Assembly: GCA_017607445.1 (NCBI GenBank)
Contig: JAEVHH010000002.1
Coordinates: 6,044,001-6,108,000 of the forward strand
Origin: Histoplasma ohiense
Lineage: Eukaryota; Ascomycota; Eurotiomycetes; Onygenales; Ajellomycetaceae
Length of the DNA stretch: 64,000 nt
Direction: 5' to 3'
How positions within the stretch are numbered: the stretch's first letter is position 1; each line of letters starts with the position of its first letter. Of this stretch, positions 1-10,696 are shown piece after piece. The notes under the pieces were generated by a model. That model was not told the origin of the DNA and did no database searches. It saw nothing but the letters and a program-made list of their open reading frames with translations. The position numbers were made by a program, and so were the translations under genes.

Positions 1-452
1 AATTATAGACATCTCCTATATTATATCTAATTACCTGAGTCTTGCGTGTCTCTCTTTATTTACGGCACATACATGTCGAGGTCTACAGTCTGGGACACTG
101 GAACCAATCAGCCATGCGGTCTTACATGAGCATAATCCGATAATGAATGTAAAAATAAAACAACTTTACTAGTTAATTAAATGACTATTCTTTTAATATT
201 CTCATATCGGGTGCATATGTATGAGGGGTTATGAAGGTTCAATAGAGATGGTATCCGCAGTTCCCTTCATAAGCCATTCTAACAATAATGAAGCAAAAAA
301 ACAAATCAGTCAGTATTTGGCTTCCCAGGTTTCTGGCCAAAAACAACGTAGCTACACTCGCGAGTTGCAGGAGTCAGCCATGAGACTAGTTAGCCAAAAT
401 CCATCAATTTTTGGAGGGGGGAATGACAAAAGGAAATCAAAAGGTAACAGAG
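1..452. other. 3' flank of the LaeA-like gene
   Basis: No gene is supported here. The sequence is AT-rich and lies downstream of the minus-strand methyltransferase, so it probably holds its 3' untranslated region and terminator. A plus-strand open frame over 221-724 is antisense to the last methyltransferase exon and is not credible. Confidence 0.5.
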
Positions 453-2237
453 CTACGGTAACACGTACAAGTGGAATATGGGATGAATCTTTGGGTTCCT
501 TGCATCCTGCTTCGTCTTCGCAATCAATATGTCGACTTCTGTCTTTGACCAATTTTGGAAACGGGTCAATGCAGCCACAGCACTCGCTTCCAGAGATTCT
601 TCGAACTGGAGAAGGTTGTAGGCACCGATTGTTTTCTAAGGCAAGGAGAGAAGTTAGTAGCCGGTTAAGATATTCTACACCTAGGACCCATGAGTCCATC
701 GAGATATTTGTTGTGATTGATTGAGAATAGGAAAAGGAGAGGGGAAGAGGCGAAACAGGGAAAACAAACATAGCGTTTGTCCTTCGGCCACGTTCCGAGT
801 GGGACGATGTGCTTGTGAACCTGAATGTTAACGAATCCGGCATCCTTCATCCATTTCTCGAGATATCTGCCCGGTCGAGTGCTGTAACCAGCGCTCTCAA
901 AGGCAGGAAGGGTGTTGAGGAAATACTGCTCGATACTGGTGCCTTTTGTTGAATCGTCCGCAGATTGCACCATCGCATCCCAGTCTTGGAACTCGGCCCA
1001 TCCGCCAGGTTTGAGGCAGCTGTGGAAATATAATTCTCAGCATTGAATAATCCGAAACGTGACATGGTAAAGGTATTTAATCATACGCAAATGACTGCTC
1101 TAGCAAACGTGGCATGTTTTTTAAAGTACCGGTAAGGTATCGAGCGTGGATAAAGTCGAATGGATCATTCTCATAACCCCATTCGTCTTCGACATCATCG
1201 ATTATGAACTTAATATTCGGAGGAACCCTGCACTTGTTAGAATGCGATCGAGACACCAAAAACTAGAGGGCGAAATTGGACAAAGCGAGACCAACAGTCT
1301 GGGTTGAATAGGACTGAGGTCGTTTCCGATAATCTTAAGAAGAAACAGATTTTAGTAAGGTACTAGCTTCCCATATAGCAAGCAAGCTGCAAAACTGCTG
1401 GAGGATATGCTTTACCTCGGCAGATGGAAACAAATCGGCTTGGAAATTTATATGGTTAGCCTTGAGCCCAGATTGCAAATAGCATTAAAATGTATATATA
1501 GATATATGAGCATATACCAAATTCAATTGCCCAGATGCCAGTCCCGGTACAGAGATCAATGACTCTACCTGGGGAATCTCCGATAGGGGAGAAGAACAAC
1601 CTATCCTTCATAACGACCCGAATGAGGGCATGATGCATGTCAAGTCTGTCATTTTCCCGCTCATCATTGGGGAAGAGATATCCTAACGAGGTGTATTAGA
1701 TGCATGACATTCGATTCGCAATTAAATGAGGATTCCCCAAGAAATTTACGAAAGAACTACTCACGTCCTTCTTTATAGGCATGATATCTTCTACCTACAA
1801 ATGCACATATGCACAAGAAGAATAAGTACGATACTATTTCATGTTTGGTCTCTCAGGTCCATACCGTTTTCCCTGTGGTCTCTGTCAATACAAACAATTT
1901 GATCATTATGGCTAGAGATTGGAGAGCAGTGCGGGCCAACAAACCTTTGGTAGTTAGTTACACTTGATGTCACCGATGCAGTATACACAGACCTGTTGTC
2001 ATGTTCCGTCAGTTTCTGCGGTACAGCTTGCCAAGCAAAATTGAGAAGTATTTGGGCACACAATTCATCTCCATAGGTAGAATCCGAGTCATTGATCTGT
2101 GTCCCAACTGGTTAACACCACTCCAGGCAAAGGCAGGGATCAAGAGATGCCCATACAGCCGGGTCAACCACCACGTTCTCCTCGACTCGATCTTCCGGTG
2201 GGGCGGGAACGGCGTGGGTAGCCTCTACTTCTGCCAT
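453..2237 (-). CDS. LaeA-like SAM-dependent methyltransferase
   Basis: A class I SAM-dependent methyltransferase of the fungal LaeA/UMTA-like family; such proteins are nuclear or cytosolic, and some regulate secondary metabolism and development. Nine exons read cleanly on the minus strand. Exon 1 (2157-2237) starts MAEVEATHAV and ends in DPA; exon 2 (from 2096) carries NDSDSTYGDE and SVTSSVTNY. Next come RRYHAYKEGR and YLFPNDERENDRLDMHH, then the SAM motif I VIDLCTGTGIWAIEFG. GNDLSPIQP and PPNIKFIIDDVEDEW with DFIHARYL follow, then CLKPGGWAEFQDWD. The last exon (453-635) ends with FHLYVLP. All joins keep frame with GT-AG borders, so the gene looks intact, unlike the related copy at 8.2-9.4 kb. 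Two features differ from the usual family pattern: about 20 extra residues after YGDE and a shortened YQRRYHAY join, so one or two borders may be off by a few codons. Substrate unknown; family call is strong, a true LaeA orthologue is not implied. Confidence 0.85.
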
Positions 2238-3079
2238 CTCTTAGTTCAGCTTACTCTGTACTGTGACACAAATTGGTCCAGCGGTTCTGGAAATCTGGTT
2301 TGACCGCCTTGATGAAGTGAAGAGCGGCGGGATTTGAAGGAAAATGATGGAAGTTCGGGATATGACCCGCACACAGTGGAGCGCTGACAGTGGGAAACTG
2401 TCTTATCCGCTTGGCAGCGCTTGCTCGCCGAGTTGAAGGATTTCCACGCCAATGCGGCCCTGTGAAGTCCTTCAGCGGGAGCTCATCCTTTAGGGGCCGC
2501 TATGAAAGATAGCGTGGTCGTCAACCCAATCCAATGGCCAAGATTTTTCAAAGGTCATCCTTTTTCTTGTGCTGACATTGGACAGACGAGAGCTTAGCGG
2601 TATAAACCAGCCAGTTGAAAGCTGTCCTGGTTCGTACTAAAATCTTATCGCAGGTGGCTGTTTTGGCTTTTGCATCGTTCATAAGTTCATTGCAAAAGCT
2701 TGGACTCTCGAATTTACTTTTGCGGCGCCCATTCGAGGTGCAAAACACAACAGAAAAAACTTTCCTTCCATATGACACAATATATCCATGGAGATTTTAT
2801 TTCGATCGCGATGTCTGGAGTCAGAATCCTCCTCATGGAAGGAGGTGTACGCAGGAAAGCACAGTCCCAAACACAGTCCCAAACACAGAAGAGAGCTCGA
2901 AGATGATTACATTGGTTTCGCTGCCGGCTTCGGTCGACTCAGGGAGTCAGAACTCAGGACTGAGCGCAGAGAACCCTGTTGATCAGACACTAGCGTTATA
3001 CACTCGTGTTATACTCCGTACACTCATTGCAATCAGGGTGCAATAATTTCAGTCCCTTTCTTAGGGGCGCAAGGGTTTT
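2238..3079. other. Spacer with no supported gene
   Basis: This is the likely promoter side of the LaeA-like gene plus possible extension of the decayed minus-strand pseudogene next to it. A 12-bp unit (ACAGTCCCAAAC) is repeated about 2.3 times around 2862-2888. Short open frames on both strands have no recognisable content. Confidence 0.4.
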
Positions 3080-3660
3080 CCCTGTTTGGTGTGGAGGAAG
3101 TCGTCCACCAAGTTGAACCACAGCGCCGGTGTCCATCTCCACATATCTTCAAGGAACCTCATTGTCGACCAAATTACCTTCGGGATCCAGGTACTGCCCC
3201 AGCTCGCCATGGTAAAGTGTGGCTGTCTCCTGGATTTCGATGGAATTGTCTTTTACAATGCGTATCACAGAAATATTTCATCATCTGGTTCAAACTCATT
3301 ATCCCCTCGAACGCCACAATGGCTTCCTGGAAGGGGATTTGGAAGCTTGCCCGGCAGAATAAAAACATGCAACCGTTATTTGATTATGCATTGGTGTGTG
3401 CCATCTAGCATGTGAATGTCTCTGTGCAGCGGTTGGTTGCCCACACATCCCTTTAGGACGGACCTAGCGGGATGGTGGTGGCTGTTGCAATATTTGCCAG
3501 AAATAGTAATTCAATCGATATCTCTGTCCTTGCTCCGCAAGTCAATCAACTCATCAAGCGATCAAATGGATATCTTAGCTTAAGTGAAGTCGGACGGATA
3601 TTCTTGGCGTTCAAGGAACAGTCCAAGATGGGGAGGAAGATACACCAAACCAATTGTTGA
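3080..3660 (-). pseudogene. Decayed protein-coding relic with C-to-T type stops
   Basis: One minus-strand frame reads like former coding sequence between scattered stops. Segments include LDELIDLRSKDRDID, ITISGKYCNSHHHPARS and RLHVFILPGKLPNPLPGSH. After one apparent single-base slip near 3275 come VIRIVKDNSIEIQETA and GELGQYLDPEGNLVDNEVP. At least five in-frame stops interrupt it; TGA where CGA would fit and TAA where CAA would fit are both explained by C-to-T changes, the type produced by deamination or repeat-induced point mutation. I do not recognise the family and cannot define the original ends. It might instead be a chance run of open codons, but amino acid composition and length argue mildly against that. 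Confidence 0.4.
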
Positions 3661-4829
3661 TTCTTTATTTTTCATTTATTTATCGTTTACGCCTATATCT
3701 CTTTTCTGCTAAATAGGAGAGCTGAAATGGTTATCAATATCATGCTTAACTCGTGGCTTTTGTTGCACGCAACAATCTCCAGACTGCTCGATACATGCAC
3801 TGTTCTCCACTGATCACCACCGACGGGAACCAGGAGGAAGCTCCCTTATCAACCCCTGATGCCCCTCCTCATAAAGGTTGATTCTACAACCAGTTGGTGG
3901 AAGCTAACAATCGGCGCACCGGGATGTTTAGGCCATCCATCGAGAACACTAGCGTCACTGGACGCCGGGCTGATTGCTAAAACCTTCAAGCTTCGCTTTC
4001 GCCTGCTAGTCTCCTGAAGCCACCTGTGCTATTTCTGGAGCTAACTTTGCTTCCGCTGGAAGAATCGCCGCAGGAATAATTGTCCGCCGGAGAGCAGACC
4101 GGTGCCGAGTGCACACCACACCTTGGACTGGCGGGATGGCCCTGCATCGGCATAGGGGAAAGGGGTTGGTAAATGTCTCCATCATGGATGCTGTGCATAG
4201 GAGGTCTGATTGTCAACTTCAAGTTTTCTTTTCTTGGCAACTTCGATCTATGGTCCTATGGCGCCGCCGAAGCGACTCGAATCTTTCGTGCTTCCTGGCA
4301 CTCTTATATAGCCCGGCTTGGCACGAATGCTTTCCGCTCTGGGGCTGTCTTGGATCGCTACTGGCAGGCTCGCTACTGGCAGGCTCGCTGACGGGCGCTG
4401 ACCATGGAGCTGACAGCCTGCAGCATGCCGCTTCTTCATATGCCTCGCTTCAACCATGAATACGGGCTCCTTTTAACTCCCATGAGGTTTTAAGGTTTAA
4501 CCGATCGCCTGACGAACGCCATCTACCCCAGATTTTTCTTTCAGTTTCACATTTCAACAGCCTCCACGACACTTCTCACAGCCCTCCAACTGGTCGAACA
4601 AGCACTAATTGCCGTCAATTTATACACTCCCTGTCCCTCCTCCCGTCAACAAACACTTCGTAAAAATGCATGGACCAATTCACTATCAAGTTGGCTATTT
4701 GATAACTCCTCCAATTCCCTCGATACATCGATAGATGGTTGTGTTATTCGGAGCCGACAGGATATAATCCCACATACATTGCGGTTTCGGACCTCTTCGC
4801 GCAGCTTAAAAACATCCAGCGTGTCTGGC
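3661..4829. other. Spacer and promoter side of the receptor gene
   Basis: No gene is supported. A 15-bp unit (CGCTACTGGCAGGCT) is repeated 2.3 times at 4356-4389. The last few hundred bases are pyrimidine-rich and probably carry the promoter and 5' leader of the seven-TM receptor gene. Confidence 0.45.
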
Positions 4830-6197
4830 ATGGAGCTGCAGCGCCGCAATGCACCGGGGCCACAAGTTATCCATCCTATACCGGACGCGAATCGGAGAGG
4901 AATGATCGCCCTCTTCACGCTCAGTCTATTTTCGGTCATAACCACAGGTGCCTTGGTGGCATGGCTTACCTATCGCCTCATCTTTTGGCGACGGTACTAC
5001 ACGAGATATCCGGGGAGAAACCAATTCATTGTCCTGATTTACAACCTTTTAATCGCGGATCTACATCAAGCATTGGCCAACATGGTCTCTCCTTACTGGC
5101 TCATCAAAGACATGGTATCAACTTATTCCCCGGCATGTTTTGCTCAGGGTTGGTTGATCAATGTTGGAAATATCGCCAGTGGCATGTTTGTCCTTGCTAT
5201 CGCTGTCCATACTTTCGTAAACGTGGTCACAAGAAAAACTCTGGGGCACGGCGTGTTTGTGGGATCTGTCATTGGGGTTTGGATATTTTCTATAGTTGTC
5301 ACTCTCATTGGTCCAGCCCTTCGCGGGATACACATTTATGCACCGACTGGTGCTTGGGTAAGATTTCCTTCCCATCGTTTGTCTTTGTCGGGGTCCTGAT
5401 TTGCTAACAGTTCCACCTAGTGCTGGATTGATAACCAGTATGGAGAGGAGCGTCTGTATTTACATTACTTCTGGATTTTTGTTGCCGAAATCGGTATCAT
5501 CATCATCTACCCAACTCTATTCTTCATCGTCCGCCGACGCTTAAAATCGTCGAAGGAGCTCAGGATAAACGGCACGAAACGGCCCAAATTCAACAGGGTG
5601 CTAAAGGTTATGTTCTTGTATCCAATCGCCTATATTGTCATCTCCCTTCCGATCGCCGCCGGTCGAATGAGTCTAATGAACGGACGGAGCCCAGGAATGA
5701 CATATTTCTATGCTACGGGGACTTTATTGATGTGCTCGGGCTGGGTTGACTCCATATTATATTTCATTACACGACGCCACCTGCTAGAAGGAGACATCCA
5801 AACCGAGAGTACGTCTAATGGCAGCCAAATACACCAAATACACGATCGCAGCTACGATATTCCGCCCACCATAGGAGGAGGCACAGCACGAAGCATTGGC
5901 AGACAAAAGCCGAGCACCACTGTTCTTAAGCATACACAAACTTTACAAACGATTTCCAGCTCCACAGACAATATCATCGACGCGGTCGAACTCCCAGAAC
6001 TAGGCGGATTGGACCAAATGACAGCAGTCAAAAACTCAAGCGAATCTACCAGGGTCCCATCCTCCTCATCGTCATCGCACCGCCAGCCCGCGAATTCCTA
6101 CCCTAACGTTCCGAGCACTAGCACGAATGGCCCATTGGCACAGCTTGATACCACGAGGAATGAGCCAACACAATTTCAAATGCATTGGGCTCGGTAG
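4830..6197 (+). CDS. Seven-transmembrane fungal GPCR (Git3/cAMP-receptor-like type)
   Basis: Two exons (4830-5357 and 5421-6197) give 434 residues; the join is GGTGCTTGG to TGCTGGATT, in frame, with a GTAAGA donor and CCTAG acceptor. The start is the ATG of MELQRRNAPG; an upstream in-frame ATG at 4779 would add 17 polar residues. Hydrophobic spans fit seven TM helices: TM1 about 24-50, TM2 64-86, TM3 106-131, TM4 142-163, TM5 189-213, TM6 about 230-255, TM7 about 262-284. Cys103 and Cys177 are placed for the usual extracellular disulfide. A basic third loop (RRRLKSS) precedes TM6, and a long Ser/Thr-rich cytoplasmic tail (about 150 residues) follows TM7. The arrangement matches plasma-membrane receptors of the fungal Git3 and cAMP-receptor-like classes, which signal through heterotrimeric G proteins to cAMP. 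Ligand unknown; subclass uncertain. Confidence 0.8.
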
Positions 6198-8239
6198 GGG
6201 GGAATTTATTCTTGGGGAGGGGCCATCATTTCCAACCCGAATGGAAACCCCATTTGTATTTCCGTTTCCTTTTTATCTGCATATATATAACTATAAAGAA
6301 AAGAACTATGGATTTAATTAATGTATCCACGTACAGCAACTTTACATACGGATCAAGCATTATACAGAAGGGTTTTTTTTTTTTTTACGCTTTTTCTCCT
6401 TTTCTGCCGGTGCTGGGTGGATCCTCTTGTAGAGTTCCAGTCTCTTCCAAGATTTTCTTTTTGTTTTTTTCAAGGCTCGATAAAAACATATGCAAAGAGC
6501 GCCTATAATGGATGTTTCGTATTGGTATTAGATAGCTCCGCAAGGCCTATGTCATCAACCTATTATGCATCCCGAGGCTTCTTCCCAGGCAGAACAATAT
6601 CCCTGTGGTCCCACATTTCTCTCCACATCAATGGGTCTTTCCAATAAAAACTACAGAGTCCACAATAGCAATTAATTGCCTTGCGATGGAGCACGATCGA
6701 TATCATTTCCAGTGTTCAAACTCTATGTTCCAGGCCCAGAATATGAGGGTTGGCCAAACTCCTTCCTTTACACGATGACAGACCAGACTCAGTTCCCATC
6801 TCCAGAGTGAGACGTGTGTAACACCAAGGACCTTCGGTATCTCGACATAGCTCACCATAAAGGTGGATTACATATCTGACATCAATCCTTCAATCCTAAA
6901 ATCCCGAAGAGGAAGCATGCACACCTTTCCAACCAAATGATATCGCGAAAATCACACCCCTATATAAATAAAGACGAATATCATTGCGGTCAACTAGGGG
7001 TTATGTTGGAGAATCTTCGAGCCATCCCTCTCTGGGAAAAGAATAGCACCGCATCCCTGCAAACCCCCAAATGTGGGGATTTGTCTTCCAGCATATAACT
7101 AACCCGAATATCGACTAAGCCCGATTACCAGCGGAATCTAGCATTTTCTCGAGGCGCAGGGACTTTAGTTTTACGACAACAATTGTTGCCCCTCCACTGA
7201 ACCCACTCTCGTTGGCTTTCAACTTCTTTCTATTAAGTGAGCTATATGGCAGCTTCAGACCCCTGGCGGCTAAATTCCTGAGCCAAGCCCTCACCGTATG
7301 ACGCGCTATGAAGTTTTGATGTCTCTCCTTAACATCGGGTCTATCCGGTGTCAGTCCTTGCGACTTTTTTGCCACTTTCAACCCATTCATTGCAAATAAT
7401 AAGTGGGCCTTAGTGCTTGAGTATGAGCGCTTAGCAGGGGCTTTTTTGATATACCCTCCAGGCCACTACGTGTTTGGAATGAAGAACTTGGGTTATCAAT
7501 ACTCTTCAAATTGTTCATTGTTTCATTTCTTTTTTCGTTCAAAATTTCTTTAACTGGCAAGATTAACAGACCTGCAATTTGGTTTTTGGGATTAGCAAGT
7601 TAAAATCAATATCAAATCTGAATTGCAGTTTGGATTTAGTGAACACAGAGCGATCCTGCTCTGCACGTTTGGACCTGCACCTGGTCCAAATCTCGGTATT
7701 GTCTCCATCACACCGATGCCAAAGAAAATTTCTTACGACGAACTGCGGAGGTGACCTTTGCCAATAGTGCATAGCAGTTTTGCGGTTTCAAAATTGGGAT
7801 AGCCGGTTATGCGCCGTGGACAGCCCCTGCAAGCTATTCTTCCTTTGTTCTGTGTACAGTACTTGTCCAGTACATCTGCATACAAAGAAGGCTTTGTTGG
7901 AAACACTGCTCAGTTTCCATATGACAATCCTATCCCGCGGATTTAACGGAGGATTCTATTATTACATACATTACATCACCGCCTTTCAAAATCCAGGACA
8001 TGAACCAGATGGACATCATGCCAATGCAGCTTGTTAAGCGCAATTTCGGGTCTGGGCCGAAAGCAGGCTACTCGACATTTTCGAATCCCGAAGCGTTCTG
8101 CTGGCGGATATCAATAATACCCTTTGGTTTTTCCTTTTCCTTCCTTTTTGATAACCTTCTACTGTATAAGTTCCTCCAATACTTCACTATATCAACCTTC
8201 ATGACTAAATATAGAACCTCAGGAACTTATTCCTAAACA
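6198..8239. other. Two-kilobase spacer
   Basis: I see no supportable gene. It starts with the 3' flank of the receptor gene, contains T-tracts (for example near 6369-6386), and ends in the probable promoter of the methyltransferase pseudogene. A 91-codon minus-strand frame at 7115-7390 has no recognisable features. Confidence 0.45.
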
Positions 8240-9373
8240 ATGGATTTATATGAGGAACCTGCGAGCTATCTCCTATTAAGAACAAGCACAGAAAGTGACA
8301 GGTTTGTTCCCCATTCCTTGAATTGCCGGCCATATAAGCTGATAGATTTCAGACTTGATTCTCAACATAAAGCTTTCCAGGCACATTTGGGTTTTCTGCT
8401 GCACCCCGAAATTCCCCGGCATGACCATATGCGTATAGCAGATATTGGAACGGGGACAGGGCATGATAAATTCCCAGTATAGTCGCCAGGGTTCGAAGCG
8501 GGGAGTGCTGATCTATCGCTGGTATTATATAGTGCCTGGTTACGAGACCTAGCGAAAGAACTCCCGAAACATGCAGGCTTGATGGATTTGACATCTCGCT
8601 GGAACAACTCCCAGATAGATTACGCTTCCCGTCAGATATAAACTATCATGTTCAGGATACCTTGGCACCATTTCCCGTCGAGTTCCTTCGGCAGTACCAC
8701 GTTGTTCACGTCCGGCTCTTGGTCATGGGTCTGAAGGCCGATGAATGGGAGCGTGCAATTCGCAACCTTGGGAGCATTCTCCGTGAGATTCCACCATAAA
8801 TTGTCCCGATGTAGTCTTCCTTGAAGCTAATTAAAATATTCAGGGCCAGGAGAGTACTTGCAATGGACAGATATTGCACCGTATGCCTCATCTATCGTGC
8901 CTGGTACGCCCGGTTGTAACGTGGATGATGCAAAGAGATACTTGGAGAAATTCATAGAAGTCATTAGCAATTATGGGAAATCTGGCAAGTGAGTCATCCG
9001 CGGTCTGAAGGTACATGTATGTACATTGATATCTCCGCATTTCGCACGCTGATATAATGCTTTTTCAACCCTTCGAATCGAAATAGGAGCGTCACGGAGC
9101 TGTACTCTCATTTCAAAAAATGTGGCCTCAAAGATTGCACCGAGGACATTTTGTTTCTTGATGAACCCGAATATAAAGCCGTGTTGAACGTAAATTATGT
9201 GAAGGTTATCTCGCATGTCCTGCAAGCAGCCTCCTCCGAGGCTGGTCCAGGCAGTGATGCACTTCCGATGGACCAAATTGTTCAGCTGGAGAGATTGGCC
9301 ATGAAGAACGTCCAAGAGACCAAATTCCTCGGTCCTGTACAAATTATACGTTGTAACCGGGAGTCGTGGGTAG
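8240..9373 (+). pseudogene. SAM-dependent methyltransferase, frameshifted
   Basis: A fungal methyltransferase with most of its family landmarks but a broken frame. Exon 1 begins MDLYEEPASYLLLRTSTESD. A 60-nt intron with a GTTTGT donor and TTTCAG acceptor joins it to RLDSQHKAFQAHLGFLLHPE, and motif I MRIADIGTGTG follows. The next join needs a GC-AG intron (GCATGA donor, ATATAG acceptor) to reach AWLRDLAKELPKHA. There the frame slips by one base near 8574-8580 before continuing as LDGFDISLEQLPDRLRFPSD. Further segments are VRLLVMGLKADEWERAIRN, then, across normal introns, RPGEYLQWTDIAPY and SVTELYSHFKKCGLK. A second slip near 9330-9345 is needed to reach a natural C-terminus, YKLYVVTGSRG, with stop at 9371-9373. 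Two independent slips plus an unusual donor point to a dead or dying gene rather than a single read error. It belongs to the same broad fold as the gene at 453-2237 but is not a recent copy. Confidence 0.75.
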
Positions 9374-10696
9374 AAGGCGATGGCTATCGCGGAATCTTTA
9401 ACTTCCTTGATAAAAAAAAAAGAAAGATGTATTGTCGAGAATTGAACAGTAATCAACCCATTGGACGGCTGATTTTTTTCTTTCAACTCCTACCTCCTCA
9501 CTCACTCAGACACATACACACACTTTCTCTCCGTCTCTCTGTGTGTGTAACTGCGTATGATGTGCATCCTTTGTGCTGGATGTCGAATGTTGACCATCTT
9601 GCCAAGCTGTGGTGGGGTCGGCAGGGTGTGGAGCCGCGGATCAGATCAGTCAGCCGCTTATCGCTTACTACTGCATACGCACCTGTTCTTACACAGCCCG
9701 AACATCCCTTCGGTTGGAATCTTGACACGGCAGTAAGGCGCACAGTCTGGGATCAGCTTTGCTCTTCTTCAATCAAATCCCAAAGATTCACAAGACTGCT
9801 CTGTGGTGATCATTTTTACGATCTGTATGATACGGTGTGATGGCCATCCATATCCGGAGCATTTCCATAGCCAATCGCGATGCGATGCAACATCAGCAAG
9901 TGTCAGCATGGATATATCCGATCTAGCTGCGCTTGGACATCAGAAGAAATGTTGTCGCATACAGAGTACGCGTGAAAGACAAGATAAACATCCTCATCCT
10001 CGATATATCTGTTTTTCTGTCAATCAAATAGCGACGGCCCTTGTCGTCCTTATTCTCTCCCACATCAACCTGCAAACTTCCGGAGGACGCTCCTCTTTAG
10101 CTGGAGCGACATGGTCTCGTGAACTCAACCGGGGGCCACGAACTCAACCAGGCCAGGAAATGAATTTTAATTTCAAGATCCACCAGCCGTGCGTTAATCT
10201 CACGTTTAATTGGCGGCATGATCTCCGCTCAGCGCTCGGTGTATACGCAGTGGAAACAGCGTGTCAAGCTGGTGCTGGCCCCAGTACTGCAAAACTGGGT
10301 CGCTCTACAGACGTATTCTCGTTTCTTTCTGGCCCCACGGACGGTAGAAGGCTGTGGGGTTTGAGGACCAGGTCCGGGTCCCCTTTCTGGCTTCAGATAA
10401 TACACGCACGATGCGAGCATTCTTGCATCTGGAATTCTGTACTTGTGCCTAGATAGCCCTGCAAGTATTAAAAGGGCTTATTAAAAGGGATCCAGCCGCC
10501 CTAGGGTTATTGCTATTTGGGGGCCTTGCATTAAACGGTGAGAGCGGCTAGTATTTTCTAAATTCTTTTCCCGCGCGCCGTTACTACAAGTACTGGCTGA
10601 CCCGCTCCTTCAGCTTTTTTCAAGAGAAGTGTCTTTTTTTCCCCCATGACTTCGTCAATATAGTTTCATTTGTTTTCGCTCAGCTTAGTTGAGACG
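9374..10696. other. Spacer and promoter of the multicopper oxidase gene
   Basis: No gene is supported. A 217-codon plus-strand frame over 9803-10456 is rich in Cys, Arg and His in no recognisable pattern and sits directly upstream of the oxidase gene, so it is more likely promoter sequence read by chance. CA/CT-rich simple sequence lies near 9505-9545. Confidence 0.45.

Noticed and set aside
221..724. 167-codon plus-strand frame
   Set aside because: Antisense to the last exon of the LaeA-like gene, which has clear family sequence in the other strand.
9803..10456. 217-codon plus-strand open frame before the oxidase gene
   Set aside because: Cys/Arg/His-rich without pattern and placed in the promoter of the next gene; likely chance.
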